Below are positions 34,201 through 46,335 of a stretch of 64,000 nt of DNA, piece by piece (position 1 is the stretch's first letter; every line of letters begins with the position of its first letter). The position numbers and the translations under genes were made by a program. The stretch spans positions 248,001 to 312,000 of the forward strand of contig JAVXUO010002005.1 of the NCBI GenBank assembly GCA_033065855.1, given 5' to 3'. The DNA is from Escallonia rubra. Taxonomy: Eukaryota > Streptophyta > Magnoliopsida > Escalloniales > Escalloniaceae. The notes beneath the pieces are model-generated. The model was not told the origin of the DNA, made no database searches, and saw nothing but the letters and a program-made list of their open reading frames with translations.

Positions 34201-37200
34201 GGATTCCTGCTGGCAGGTCTGTGCAACTTCTAGTTGTTGCATACCTTACTTTATGTTCACACTTGAATCTGCATACAGATGATTGGGACATCAACAAGAT
34301 TGCCGGCAATCCAACGGTTAGTTGAGATCAAAATGGTTGCAGAGCAATTGCACTTTAAGATATCAACCTTACTACTGCATGGTGGGAAGTTCATAGAAGC
34401 AATCATATGGTTCCGCCAGCATTATGCTTCTTATAGGAGGCTCGTAGGATCTCCAGATGTCATTTTTTTGCATTGGGAATGGTTGAGCAGGCAGTTTCTG
34501 GTATTTGCTGAATTACTTGAAACAAGTTCCGCAACTACTCAAAACATTTCATCTCCAGCTTTAGGTACTGCAGACAGACCAACTGAGTGGGAATTGAACC
34601 CAGCTTATTATTATCAGGTGAAGATTCTTACCTTACCAGCCCCTACCATATTCAAGACGTATGTTATTTGAGGGAGAGTACTTTACCCTTCCTGCTCCAT
34701 GCATGTTTGTATATGTGTCATCAGATGGACTTGTGGTTGTGAGATGCTGGAGCCCTACTGTCAGATAGGATAGAATATCTGTAGGTGAAAACAGTAAAGT
34801 GGCAGAGCAAATAAATGATTCACCAAATACTTTATTCTCTTTGGGTGCTTGGTCTGTACCACTGATTAGGTACATTGAGCTAGGAGTTGCTTGGCTTATC
34901 TTCTAGCCACTGAGTATTAAAGCTTTTTGTTTGAGTACCTTTCTGATTTTTCTTGGCGTGAAGACTCCTAACTGGAGTCCATTGACTCGTTTTATGCTTT
35001 TGGCCGCGGTTACATTTGTATACAGATTGAGCAGCAAAGAGTTTGCACCCACTTTGGCTTTTTCTTGCTGACTAGCCTCCACCCTCCAGATGACACCTAT
35101 TTCTTTCCCATATAAGTGAACCTTTCCATTTTTATTCCCTTTTGTATTATTGCCAAGCACAACTGCTACACAGATTTTCTTTGGAGATTACTAACTTCGT
35201 ATGATCGAGTATATACTTATTTGCAAATCAAATTTATGTTTCATTGTGGAGCAGTTATCAGCCCAGCATTTGAAGGAGAAGAGATCGTGTTTGGAACTTG
35301 CATTGTCTATGTCGGACAGTGATAATGAGATTGATGTGAGGGCTGAGTCTGTGGTACCTTCCGTTTTTGTGGGTCAGTTTGCTCGCTTACTTGAGCATGG
35401 GGATGCATTTGTAATGCAACCGTAAGTATTTACAAAGTTTTAGAATGTCTATCCTTTCATTTTCTCTATAGTTTTCAACAATAGTAATCTATTTCATTTG
35501 GCTTTACAGTATTTCTGATGAGGATTATGTCCGCTATGCTCTAGCTGAAGGAAAGAGGTTCCAGGATTCATTTGAAATTGTTGCTCTACTGAAAAAATCT
35601 TTTGAGGCATACAATAAAGTCAAAGCCCAAAGGATGGCATCTTATTGTGGGCTGCAGATGGCCAGAGAATATTTTGGTCTGAGCGAACTCGCTAATGCAA
35701 AACAATTCTTTGATAAAGTGGCTAGTGTTTATAGGCAAGAGGGTTGGGTTGCTTTGTTATGGGAGGTCTTGGGTTACCTGCGAGAGTGCTCAAGGAGACT
35801 TGGTTCGGTGCAAGATTTTATAGAGTACTCACTTGAAATGGCAGCACTGCCAATATCATCTATCAATAATCTTGAATCTTTTAAGGATTGTGGCCCGGCT
35901 GGTCCTGCAAGTCTCCAACAGAGAGAGAGGATACATAATGAAGTATTTGGACTTCTTAGAGAAGGATCAGGGAACGAAGCAAATGAGGAAGACAGTAAGC
36001 TTAGTTTAACTGGTGATCGTCCCCTTCATCTTGAAATTGATCCCGTCAGTCCTCTTAGAGTGGTACTTCTTGCATCGGTTGCTTTTCACGACCAGATAGT
36101 TAAGCCCCATGCACCAACTCCTGTTACTCTGTCACTCCTATCGCAATTACCCTCTCCTGTTGAGATTGATCAGTTAGAAATCCAGTTCAATCAATCCGAG
36201 TGTAACTTTATCATTGTGAATGGTCAGAGGCCTCACTCAGCTGTAATTGCCAATGTCCAACCAGGTCGCAGAGTGGAGTTTGCTTCTGATCTGACACTTG
36301 TTACAGATAAATGGCTACGGTTGACTTACGACATAAAATCTGGTAACCTTGTTATTCTCATATGCAACTCTGATGTCTTCACTTGTTCATGTTTTTTCAC
36401 CTCTCTCAACGGCACCTAAAAAGTACAAAAGGAAAAAAGAACGGAAGGAAAAGAGTTGTAGTAGGCAGGATGGTACTTTTTGACGATTATTCATTTCCAG
36501 CATGTTGTTAAGAAGGATAGCCATAAAAAGGGCAGCCTTGTGCACAATGCTCCCACCATTGTGAGGTAATGCAGCCTTTCTCCATTTTGGTGAGCCTATC
36601 TCTGGGTTTAAAACCTGTCACCTGCTAACACAGTGATACCGGTATTTGATACCGAAACAACTCACAATTAGCTGCCGCCAGTCAAGCCTCTTCGCCATAG
36701 GACACTTAGTACTTCAATTGACATCTTTTAAACTCTGGAAGAGTATATTAAGATTTCTATGCCACGCAGTACCGGTGGCCTATTATTGAATCCAGGAGGG
36801 TTGAGATACCGCCACTGTGGTGGAGACTGAAGAGCCTGTATTTTTTTTACCTTAGGATGCAGTCATTCCATAAAATTTCTGTCACTTGAGGTTTGTGCTA
36901 AGTTTGTTGTATTTAAGGGGTAAATTACTTGCACCACTCCTGAGTTTAAGGCAAAAAGACACTAAGTGCGCCTCATTTGAGTAATTAGACTCGCTGTTAC
37001 TTGCTGTGGGAGGGCTTCTATCTTGGGTATGAAATAATTACTTTACCCACCATAATTTGTTAAAATCAGCGGGGACCACTTGCTGTGAGGGTGGCCTGGT
37101 GCATTTATCATATTGTGTTATACTTTTAGCAAAATCCACTTTATATACAGGTGTATGAAGCATCCAGTTTCAAACTCAAAATACACCTAGCATCTAAAAC

Positions 37201-40079
37201 TATGTAGGCCTAGCACCTAAATCCATGTAGGTTATGAATGGCCCAAAAATCCAAATTGGACTTGTAAGTTAGAAAGTCGCACGAACACACTAGATCATGG
37301 ACCATTTGTGAAGTACTCGTGTACAGGATACTCAGAAGCACAATCCTCATTTCTCCTCTTCTGCACCAATGAACTCAACTAGTCACCTCATTTTTTCCAT
37401 CAGCATTTATCAAATCTGAACTTTTCCCTCACTCATCGACTCCACATAGGCCATCACAATTTACCTTCACGAAATAGATTCATGACTCAGTCAGTCATCA
37501 TCACTTCACATCTTGTACTCCTCTCTTTTCATTTCCATTATCATCTCCATATCTGAATTCTGTTTTTCCTCTGTCTCCTTGTTTGGAGACAATGACTGAG
37601 ACAAGATAGATCTTAAACTTTTTGAACCTTCGGATTCAAGGTGCACTCTTTTGGGTAAGGTGGAGAATTGGTCATCATTACATGACCCGAGCTTACAAAA
37701 AATGGTTAAACAAGTCGCAAAATGAACATGAACTTGTCAAACACAAGCTGAGCCAGAGCAAGCCTGGAATGGTCTGAGCCCAGGCACACCCTGACAAGCT
37801 GAGTACTCAACTCGTCTATAGCCTCTCCAAGCCTCCCACCATTTTGTGGTCAAGCTTGGGTTGATGTGTGTGGACTGTGGAGAGGCTGTTTTCATCACTT
37901 TACCACGCGGTGAATCCACAAATTTGTTTGTCAACTGGAGGCTTGTGCTGACTTTGTTGTGTGTTTAAAGGGTGAATTACACTAACACCTCCCGCGTTTA
38001 AGGCAAACAAGTCACATTCGCGTATTACACTAGCACCCACTTGCCGTTGGATGGCTTTGGTTTTGCATATTGTATAACTAATTTACTCACTAAACTTGCA
38101 CAACTTTTTCGTAGAGAAATCCAAATTATTTTGACTCATTAGGGGCATTTTTGGTTTCATATATTTGTGTTGATTAAAGCGAAAGCGTTATGCAGACTAA
38201 AATGTGGAGGCATGTACCCAAATGTGGGGGTAGTGTAGTTTTCCTTGATTTATTTTAAATTGCATTTTTGTCCAAACTGGCATGGGTGTTTCTACTGAAC
38301 AGCAGATGTTACATTTGTGTCATGCACTAATGCTAATCAATGCTTCAAATTTGCCATGAGATTTTTACATACCATGCCGTTTTTCACGTTTGAATTTTAT
38401 TTCCCAGAAGAGTAATTGGGTGGTAATCACCATTGTTTTGGCGTTGTGCATTGTCTTCTAGGCCATATCGAAGTGTTCTTGTCATCCTTCACCCCTCATG
38501 CATGAAACTCCTTTGGATATAGCTTTCTTGTTTGATTCTGTGTTGTATTTATCATTCTGTAATATGTAAGACAACGTTTGTGCTTGATGCAGAACAAAGT
38601 GGAAAGCTCGAGTGCATATATGTAATTGCTAGGATCGGACCCAATTTTAGTTTATGTTGCAGAGCTGAAAGTCCTGCCTCTATGAACGATTTACCGCTTT
38701 GGAAATTTGAGGACAGAGCGGAAACTTTTCCAACCAAGGATCCTGCTCTTGCATTTTCTGGCCAAAGAGCTACCCAGGTTGAAGAACCTGAACCACAAGT
38801 AAACCTCAATTTGGGTTCTTCTGGCCCTGCATTAGTTGGAGAGAGCTTTATGGTGCCCGTTACTGTTGCCTCCAAGGGTCATGCCGTCTACTCTGGTGAA
38901 TTGAAAATTAACCTGGTGGATACAAGAGGTGGCGGATTGCTGAGTCCAAGGGAAGAAGATCCACTTTCTACAGACAGTCTTCATGTTGAACTTCTTGGGG
39001 TATCTGAACAAGAATGTGAAAATGAACCCCAAACTGGTATTGACAATATCAGAAAAATCCAGCACTCTTTTGGATTGATTTCTGTTCCTTTCCTCAAAGG
39101 GGGAGATTCGTGGTCTTGCAAATTAGAAATCAGATGGCATCGCCCCAAGCCGATCATGCTTTATGTGTCATTAGGTTATTCTCCACATAGTGAACCTAGT
39201 GCATCAAAAGTTCATGTTCACAAAAGCTTGCAAATTGAGGGCAAGATAGCTCTTTCAATTAGCCATCGCTTTATGTTGCCATTCCGACGTGAACCTCTGT
39301 TGCTCTCAAAAATTAAGCCAGCTGCTGATTCTGATCAGATCCCATCACTTCCTGCTAACGAAACAAGTATACTAGTTGTTAGTGCCAAGAACTGCACAGA
39401 GGTGCCATTGCGGTTAATTTCAATGTCGATTGAACCAGTGGATGAGGGCATTGGAAAGTTGTGCACTGTTCAACAGGGGAATCGACAAACTGCGGATAAT
39501 GCCCTCCTTGTGCCAGGTGAAGAGTTTAAGAATGTTTTCTCGGTCATTCCTGAGGCCAAATTTCTAAAGCTCAATACGGGGATACTGCTTTTGAGATGGA
39601 GAAGGGATTTCGGCCTGGAGGAGCACTCTCCTATTAGTACTACTGCAGCTGAGGTTTTGACCAGACACAGACTTCCTGATATAAACGTGGAGTCCTCTCC
39701 TTTGGTTGCGCGGTTGGAGTCTCCTCCCCATGCGATCCTTGGTAACCCCTTCACACACTGTGTTATAATTCATAATCACACACAATTGCTCCAGGAGATA
39801 AAAGTTTCCATTGCCGACTCACAAAGTTTTGTGTTATCTGGGCCGCACAATGACACGATTTTTGTTCTGCCAAAATTTGAGCATATCCTTGGTTACAAGC
39901 TTGTGCCACTGAGCTCAGGTTTGCAACAGCTTCCCAGAGTTACTTTAACGTCGGTGAGATATTCAGCTGCGTTTCAACCCTCAGTTGCGGCATCTACTGT
40001 ATTTGTCTTCCCCTCTAAGCCTCACTTTGAGATGACTGATAAAGAAGGTGGGAAAAATGCTGAAGTCTGTTGCAGCTGA
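28283..40079 (+). CDS. TRAPPC11: TRAPPC11 (TRAPP complex subunit 11, foie gras/gryzun protein)
   Basis: Nine exons in unbroken phase: 28283-28623, 29009-29073, 29690-29804, 29890-30013, 31398-31478, 34279-34617, 35255-35421, 35510-36342, 38593-40079. They give 1183 codons plus TGA, matching the usual plant length of about 1180. The protein starts MEEYPEELRRPPVTLVSLVG, as in plant TRAPPC11. Residues about 250-540 are the foie gras domain (WFRQHYASYRRLVGSP, YYYQLSAQHLKEKRSCLELA, YFGLSELANAKQFFDKVAS, WVALLWEVLGYLRECSRRLG). The rest is the Ig-like gryzun region (LVGESFMVPVTVASKGHAVY). TRAPPC11 belongs to TRAPPIII, a tether and Rab-activating complex acting at the Golgi/TGN and in autophagy. Intron 3 probably has a GC donor. 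Introns 4 and 8 hold repeats. No break is seen; it looks functional. Confidence 0.95.
29805..29889 (+). other. TRAPPC11 intron 3, probable GC-AG intron
   Basis: The conserved frame ...LKQSLN ends AACAG and must join GCTAGGGAACACA (LGNTFAEL) at 29890. The base after AACAG is G-C (GCATGA), not G-T, and reading on reaches TAG at 29833. Using GC as donor gives AG+G = Arg and keeps the frame; the intron is 85 bp and ends TTGATGCAG. Confidence 0.7.
30239..30880 (-). mobile_element. LINE fragment (zf-RVT region) inside TRAPPC11 intron 4, antisense
   Basis: Minus-strand frames encode plant LINE reverse-transcriptase C-terminal text: ISIHPKAEDTLLWSL, YSSASAYEVLRSLAAKVDW, NRLCTETGCSR continuing as CIFCCSSVEMRDHLFFGCSY, then LYHLWLQRNFRTFK. 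Frame changes separate the pieces. It lies opposite to the host gene's direction and away from its splice sites, so splicing need not be affected. Confidence 0.78.
31479..34278 (+). other. TRAPPC11 intron 5 (2.8 kb), no gene seen
   Basis: The intron starts GTACTCC and ends GCATACAG. Apart from short homopolymers (a G run at 33505-33517) I find no coding remnant or structured repeat. Confidence 0.6.
36885..38110 (+). repeat. Diverged direct repeats about 1.05 kb apart in TRAPPC11 intron 8
   Basis: The segment at 36885-37060 (AGGTTTGTGCTAAGTTTGTTG, GGGGTAAATTACTTGCACCA, AGTTTAAGGCAAAAAGACA) recurs at 37937-38110 (AGGCTTGTGCTGACTTTGTTG, GGGTGAATTACACTAACACC, CGTTTAAGGCAAACAAGTCA). Both continue with ACTTGC(T/C)GT and TTACT(T/C)AC(C/T). 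The GGGTAAATTAC phrase is a common plant dispersed repeat. These may be two independent copies or the ends of one small element. Confidence 0.55.
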
Positions 40080-41022
40080 GTAAATTTTGACATGTGATAC
40101 CTGGAAAGGCTGTGCATTTATCTTGTACATCTCTCACTCCAGATTGATGATTCATTTGGGTGATCCGACCTTTTAAAGAACCGGGGTGCTTTTGGGACAG
40201 CATCTGAACAAACTCACGCAGCCGCATAATACAAGATTTTTGGTGCACATAGGGTATTTTTTTGGGGAGGGGCAAAAGGGGTTCTAGGTGTATCGGACAA
40301 TGATTTCTTTAAAATTCCAGCCAGATTCACTGATCAAATTCTTGTCTCTAGGTATGTATTAATCTAACAGAAATTAGTTATGCCATGCTGATAAGAAGTT
40401 CATGAATACCAGTTAACACTGTAATTACGACCTAATACGGCATATGAAATCGCTTCTCATAATTCGGTGAATGATGGAGAAATTCAAACTATATGCTTGC
40501 AAGATATACAACTCAAACAGACTAGGCATTTCTTACTAGGAACCCTAATAATCTTCAGAGGGACGGTACGATGGGAACAAGTTACTGGGATGGCTGCTGC
40601 TTCTCTACTTGCTGAAGAAAGAGTAATGAGGGTAAAGCAGAATCTTTCATTGACTTGAAAGGACTAAGTTAGTGGATCATAAGTGGCTTAAGTCGATTCC
40701 TAGCCTTGACATTGTTCCAAGGTTTGCGCAAAGCATATGATGAGCTAATTGTCCCGCATTGATGAAAGGAGGCAGATTTTACGGTCCACTTATTGGATGC
40801 TTACAACGACACGTCGTGACAGTTTATTGGAACAGTCTCCAAAAAAATTCGTAGAATTCTACTATTAATTGTCTTGTAAAACTGTAGAGAATTGTATAGT
40901 AGTCAAATATATAAATGTCAAGATATTCTCAGCAATAATTCTAGAGACACATTGCACACTGTAGGATCGAATCAATCACCACCGTCTATTAAGAATGTGG
41001 ACATGTATAAATAGGTGAGGCC
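40080..41022. other. 3' flank of TRAPPC11
   Basis: It contains the 3' UTR of TRAPPC11, whose poly(A) site is not determinable, and otherwise no gene. The open frame at 40467-40658 has no recognisable feature. Confidence 0.5.
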
Positions 41023-42129
41023 ATCACTTGACCAAACCAAAAAAGACATGGTTATGGTTTGATAATTGGATGCCCATTACCAAAAATTCTTGGACATGGG
41101 GCAAGATTGTCAAGTTCAGAGCTTTAGTTCAGCAATTTGTGAGACATGAAATTGGTAATGGGCAAAAGACATGGTTATGGTTTGATAATTGGATGCCTAA
41201 GGGTAATTTAATTACTCAGTATGGCAATAGAATCAGTTATGACTCTGGATTGAGAGCAGATTCTAAGGTTGCAGATATAATAGAAGCTAAACAATGGCAA
41301 CTCCCACCTGCTAGATCCCAAGCAATCAGATTGTGGCATACAGACATGAGTTGTATTCCTCCACCTCAGGTTGATAGAGAAGACAAAATTCTTTGGAATT
41401 TGAACAAGAATGGGGAATTTACTGTGAATTCAGCCTGGCAAGCTATGAGAACAAAAAAAGAACAAGTGCCCTGGAGTAAAATGGTATGGTTCAGTGGTAA
41501 TATACCAAAGAGTGCTCTGACAATGTGGATGTTGTGTAAGGATGGGCTTAGAACTAAAGATAAGCTAAAGAAATGGAATCTCATTGTGGATGATACTTGC
41601 TCTTTATATAATAAGAGCAAGGAGGATATAAACCATTTATTCTGGAACTGTGAGTATTCACAAGGGATATGGAAGAAGGTGTTTGAGAAACTGTTGGTAT
41701 ACAGGCAATGGCAATCATGGCAGCAAATGACGGTATATGCTACTACACAGTTTAGAGGAAAAAGTTTACAAGCTAAACTTAGGAAACTAGGACTTGCAGT
41801 GACAGTATACATGCTCTGGGGGGAAACAAAATGCCTGTATATTCAAGCAGCAATCACAAACTATGGAAAGTACACTTCAGCAGATAAAACAATGGATACA
41901 AAGGAGGGTGAAAAGCTGGAAGAGAGCTCAATGCACCAGCAAGAACAGGACACTATGTGCTAACTGGGATATAGATAGGAGAATATTACTTGATTGAGAT
42001 ATTTTTGTAAATGTTTTCCAAGCTTGGTAGAATGAACAAAGTAGGATAGCACTATACATTTGTAAATATATGCTTTGATATCAATACAATTGACTTTCAC
42101 CACAAAAAAAAAATCACTTGGCCAAACCA
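41023..42129 (+). mobile_element. 5'-truncated LINE insertion with 17-bp target-site duplication
   Basis: The 17-base words ATCACTTGACCAAACCA (41023-41039) and ATCACTTGGCCAAACCA (42113-42129) flank the insert and differ at one base. The second directly follows an A-rich 3' tail (42103-42112). The insert (41040-42112) carries only the end of a LINE ORF2. Its first about 120 bp contain a rearrangement: a segment of about 34 bp beginning AAAAGACATGGTTATGGTTT at 41039 recurs at 41163. Confidence 0.88.
41028..41963 (+). pseudogene. LINE ORF2 C-terminal fragment (zinc-binding reverse transcriptase region), open frame
   Basis: An uninterrupted 311-codon frame. It encodes the plant LINE zf-RVT region: KTWLWFDNWMPKGNLITQYG, ILWNLNKNGEFTVNSAWQAM, PKSALTMWMLCKDGLRTKDK, DTCSLYNKSKEDINHLFWNC, and a Trp-rich end. 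The ATG and first codons come from the target site, so this is not a natural start. The reverse transcriptase and endonuclease domains are missing. The intact frame suggests a fairly recent insertion, in line with the near-perfect target duplication. Confidence 0.82.
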
Positions 42130-42618
42130 TCCAGGCATTCTTCAAGTATTGTATTGTCTCTTCGTGCTGTAGTGCAAGTATTCTCCCAAACACTTGTGTC
42201 CTTGTACTCTTTCTAGTTGTTGTCCTTCCCCAACCCAAGGAGTTAGGTAGGCTTAGCGTTCTAGCAGGGGCTTGAAAGTGCTTAGTTTGCACGGTTAACT
42301 TAGAATTGTCTAAGGTCGTGATATAATACTGCCTTCTTTCTTCATTATTTCCACCTCTTAAGCTTATCATAGTAGAAGATATTCTTTCTTAAAAACAACA
42401 CGAGGATAAGATTGTGGGGCTCAATCAATGGCACGAGCATATCCAACCTCCGGTGCTTCTTTTTCTTTTGTCGTGAGAAAATCGTGAATCTTGACTTCGC
42501 TCAAAGGAGCTGACAAGCGAGATTGACCGTGTGAATGAACAATGTGGCTTTAATAACCCAAATTTTTGCTATACATTTCCTTAATTTGATAGGCATCTCT
42601 GAAGGTGCCAATTAACCC

Positions 42619-42704
42619 GTCATCTATTACCTAAACCATTGACTTACCCAAACTGTCATCTATTACCTAAACCATTGACTTACCCAAACTGTCATCTATT
42701 ACGT
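42619..42704 (+). repeat. 36-bp tandem repeat, about 2.3 copies
   Basis: GTCATCTATTACCTAAACCA begins a 36-bp unit at 42619 and 42655; a partial third copy begins at 42691. The units are nearly identical, which suggests a recent duplication. Confidence 0.9.
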
Positions 42705-42963
42705 AATTGTGTTGGAATGTGACGTTGAGCATGAGCTTGTTTGACTATTTAATTTTAAAATAGAGAGGTTGAAATGTATTGTTTTGTTGGAATTTGATGT
42801 TGTATTGAGATTGAGAGGTGTAGCATGAGCTCGGGAGGTTGATCTTGGAATGTGATTTAGTTTTAAAATTGGGATGAGCTTGAAATGTACAGTTATTTAG
42901 CTATGTGAACTTCTAGTGTTGACAACTTGAGATATTGAGATTTTATTCCATTTTTTTTTCATA

Positions 42964-45287
42964 ATGGAAAAGTTTTTTAGAAAGAAAGGAAAATTCGCAG
43001 AATCCTCGCAATCTAATCAGATTGAGTGTAGAAATCAAGATAGTATTCTACAGTCTCCAATTCTAACAGTAATGGACAAGGCTCCTATTGTGCATCCGGA
43101 TGTTGATTTTGGGCGTTCAAGCAGAGTTCAACTCTGATGAGCTTATTGCGGATCCTGGGTTGCGTCCGAATCTTATGGATTATAGTCCTAATATTCGAGA
43201 TAAAGTTCAATGAGCGTATTGGTCGAAAAGTCCTTGCCAATCATAACCACAATTTTCCATTTACGCAATTCGGGGCTCAATCTCGTCATTTTGTTTCTTC
43301 TTGGTTTTTCCGTCATACGAGTTGGTTGAAGTATGGTGTAGCAAAAGATGAAGCATATTGCTTGTGTTGCTACTTATTCAAAAGTGCTCATGGGGAGCAA
43401 GAGGGTGGTGGTACTTATGTTGGAAAAGTCGATAGTGCAGACAACCTTGCTTTAAGTAAATGTCCAGCCTTTGATAACCCGAAGCAAAATATTGAAGTAG
43501 TTTTGTCCAAGCAAACAGATGAAAGTAATGTTCAATACCGTACTCGCTTGACTGCATCAATTGATGTCATTCTGTTACTCTTACATCGAGGTTCTGTGAG
43601 CATGATGAATCTAACGAATCTGAGAATCAGGAAAATTTTCTAGAACTTTTAGAGTTCCTTGCGGATTATAATGAGAGTGTGAAAAAAAATTCACGTTGTC
43701 AAATGCTCTTCAGAATTTCAAATTGACTTCACCAAAAGTCCAGAAAGAAGTTGTTAGTGTCATTGCTGGAGAAATAAGAGATGCAATTGTTGGAGACATG
43801 AAAATTGAATTATTTTTCATTTTAGTTGACAAGTGTCTTGATGTCTCAATCAAAAGAACAAATAGGAGTTGTCTTGAGATATGTGGACAAAAGAGGACTT
43901 GTCATTTAACGTTTTATTGGTATTGTCGATGTTGCTAATACCACTGCCTTATCACTGAAAAACGCGATTGGCGGTTTGTTTTCAATGCGTGAATTGAGCA
44001 TTTCAAGAGTTCGTGAACAAGGCTATGACATTGCAAGCAATATCCAAGGTGAATTCAATGTTCTTAAAACTTTAATTCAAATGGAGAATGAAAGTGCTTA
44101 TTATATTTATTGCTTTGCTCATCAACTTCAGCTAACTCTTGTAGCTGTTCAAAAAAATATTCTCATATTTCATTACTCTTTAATTTGGTTGCTAAGCTAG
44201 TAAACACCGTGGGAGTCTCTGCAAACGAAGAGACGCTCTTCGAGAAATCCATTAGACTTGCTCATGCCCTTGAGAGTGGTGATATCGCTAGTGGTGGGGG
44301 TCTAAACCGGGAAACTAGCATCACAAGAGCATGAGAGACTTGTTGGGATCACATTATCGTGCATTATTGAATTTGATTCATATTTTTGCTTCAGTGATAG
44401 AAGTGCTTAATTAGGTCATTGACAATGCTATAGATTACGATCAGAGACGTGAAGCATTGAGCCTTTTGAATTCGGTGCCAACTTATGATTTTACCTTTCA
44501 ACATGCATTTGATGAAAATCATTTTGGGGATGACGAATGAACTTTCACAAGCATTGAAAAAAAAAGATCAAAACATTGTGAATGCAATGAATTTGGTAAG
44601 AATAACAAAGTAACAATTGCAGAGCTTGAGATATGATGGGTGGGAAAACTTGCTGGAAGAGGTTTCAATATTTTGTGTAAAACACGAAATTGAAGTATTG
44701 GACATGGGTGCGATGTTTGTAGCCCTGGGGAGGCGAAAACGTAACGTTGAAGAAGGTACAAATCTTTACTAATATCGTGTTGATACTTTTTTAGCTGTTG
44801 TTGATTTACAAATGAGTGAGTTGAATAATCGGTTTAGTGAGGTAACTATAGAGTTGCTTATTTGTATGGCATGTCTCGATCCAAGTGATGATTTTTCTGC
44901 TTTCAGTAAGTAGAAACTGATACGCCATGCACAGTTTTATCCATATGACTTTTTCCTAATAAAGCTTAAGATACTTGAAAATTAGCTCGAGACTTATATT
45001 ATCGACGTGGTGAAGAACTTTATTATGTCAAGGAAATTGGTGAACTTGCTATGAAGTTAGTTGAGTTGAAAAAGGATGCGATATATCATTTGGTGTACTT
45101 GCTTATGAAATTGGTCTTACTCTTACTTGTTGCAACTGCTACTGTGGAAAGAGCTTTATTTTCAATGAAGATCATAAAGACTCGACTTCGGAATCGCATG
45201 GGAGATGAATGGATGAATGATAGTTTGATTTTGTCCATTGAGAAAAATGTCTTCAAAATTATTGGGAATGAGGCTATTATCAAGTAG
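42964..45287 (+). pseudogene. hAT-type transposase gene (TTF zinc finger, DUF4371-like, hAT dimerisation), decayed
   Basis: The gene starts MEKFFRKKGKFAESSQSNQ, then DELIADPGLRPN. After a frame change comes the TTF-type region (QSRHFVSSWFFRHTSWLKYG, AYCLCCYLFKS) and a part with ISRVREQGYDIASNIQGEF and YIYCFAHQLQLTLVAV. The end carries the hAT dimerisation signature (ATVERALFSMKIIKTRLRNR, MNDSLILSIEKNVF). These ZMYM1-like hAT proteins are common in plant genomes. Several frameshifts and stops (for example near 43134, 43640 and 43880) separate the frames, so no functional transposase remains. I could not place its terminal inverted repeats. Confidence 0.8.
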
Positions 45288-45483
45288 TACCAATATTTGA
45301 GGCCTCATCGAGTAGTGATTTAGTGCTTTGGTTATGCCACTGACTAGGAATACAGCTGGATGAAGACAACTTCACTTATAAAATTTTAACTTCTAAACCA
45401 AATCCGACTACTAGTTATATTCTTTTGGTAAGATTCTTATACTAGGCATTTTCCCCTCGTGTTTTATTATTCGGTCATAAAAG

Positions 45484-46335
45484 ATGGAGGATGATTGGTA
45501 TGAGGAAGAAGCCATGAGATACGTTATGCTCATGCAGGAAAAAAAATCCATACACAAAACAAAAGGCACATTAAGACCACCTTATCGTCGAGTCAATAGT
45601 CGTTTATCATCGAATGTGAAGATATTGTTAAAGTGGAACAACAATCTCACTTCAGAGTTTAATGTTTTCTTGTCAATAAAGCTCTAGAACACAGTTTGTG
45701 AAGATGAGAAGGATGATTGGAAGAATACTCTTCCTAAAGCCAACAACGATGTTTCAGTAATCAAAGCAGCTATTCACCAACAAGGTAAGACAACATTTCA
45801 TGGCGGATGATCTAGCTTACAAGACTTTTATGGACATCATGGCTAGGTATCACAAGAAGCTAATGAGTTTAGATAACGTAGATAATGAATTTAGACATTT
45901 CTTTAACGAGCATAAGGATTTGTTCATCGACTTTACAAAGTTTTTCCCTGATTCTTTAGAGATGAAATCTTAACTGCCAAAACAAGAAAAGAAAGTCACT
46001 GGAATTGCATGAATAAGGCAGATGGGGATATGGTACATGTAATATCAGAAAGACACATAAAAAACCTACATGAAAAGGCCCAACATGCTTGTGAAGAGAT
46101 GATATATGAAGTCAATACTATAGTCAAGTTGTTACAATCAACTGGCAAAATAGGGTAAAATTTGTTCACAACATAAATTTAGAAACGCCAATGAGGATTA
46201 AAGAGTACTTTTGTGCAATTACTTTAGGTGCATTAATATTTTTGTACCATGCACTTGGCTTGAGAGTGGTCAAAAAACTATGTGAAAGTCCAGTCAATGG
46301 TGTGTTGATTGTACTAACTTTCCAGGCAAAATTAT
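45484..46335 (+). pseudogene. SIN3-derived pseudogene, copy 1 (PAH plus start of HDAC-interaction region)
   Basis: The copy is homologous to 56813-57732. It begins MEDDWYEEEAMRYVMLMQEK in an open frame of 67 codons, then loses frame. Beyond that, translated pieces match copy 2: FMADDLAYKTFMDIMARYHK and KLMSLDN (paired amphipathic helix), HEKAQHACEEMIYEVNTIVK, then LETPMRIKEYFCAI followed by TTTAGGTGCATT. The last stretch reads Leu-Arg-Cys, as in SIN3 proteins; Cys is at 46229-46231, where copy 2 has TGA. Stops and frameshifts make this copy nonfunctional. SIN3 is the scaffold of histone deacetylase complexes. The unusual N-terminus is not one I recognise from SIN3. Confidence 0.7.

Noticed and set aside
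41366-41812. A 148-codon minus-strand frame
   Set aside because: It is antisense to the LINE ORF2 fragment, whose zf-RVT motifs fix the + strand frame.
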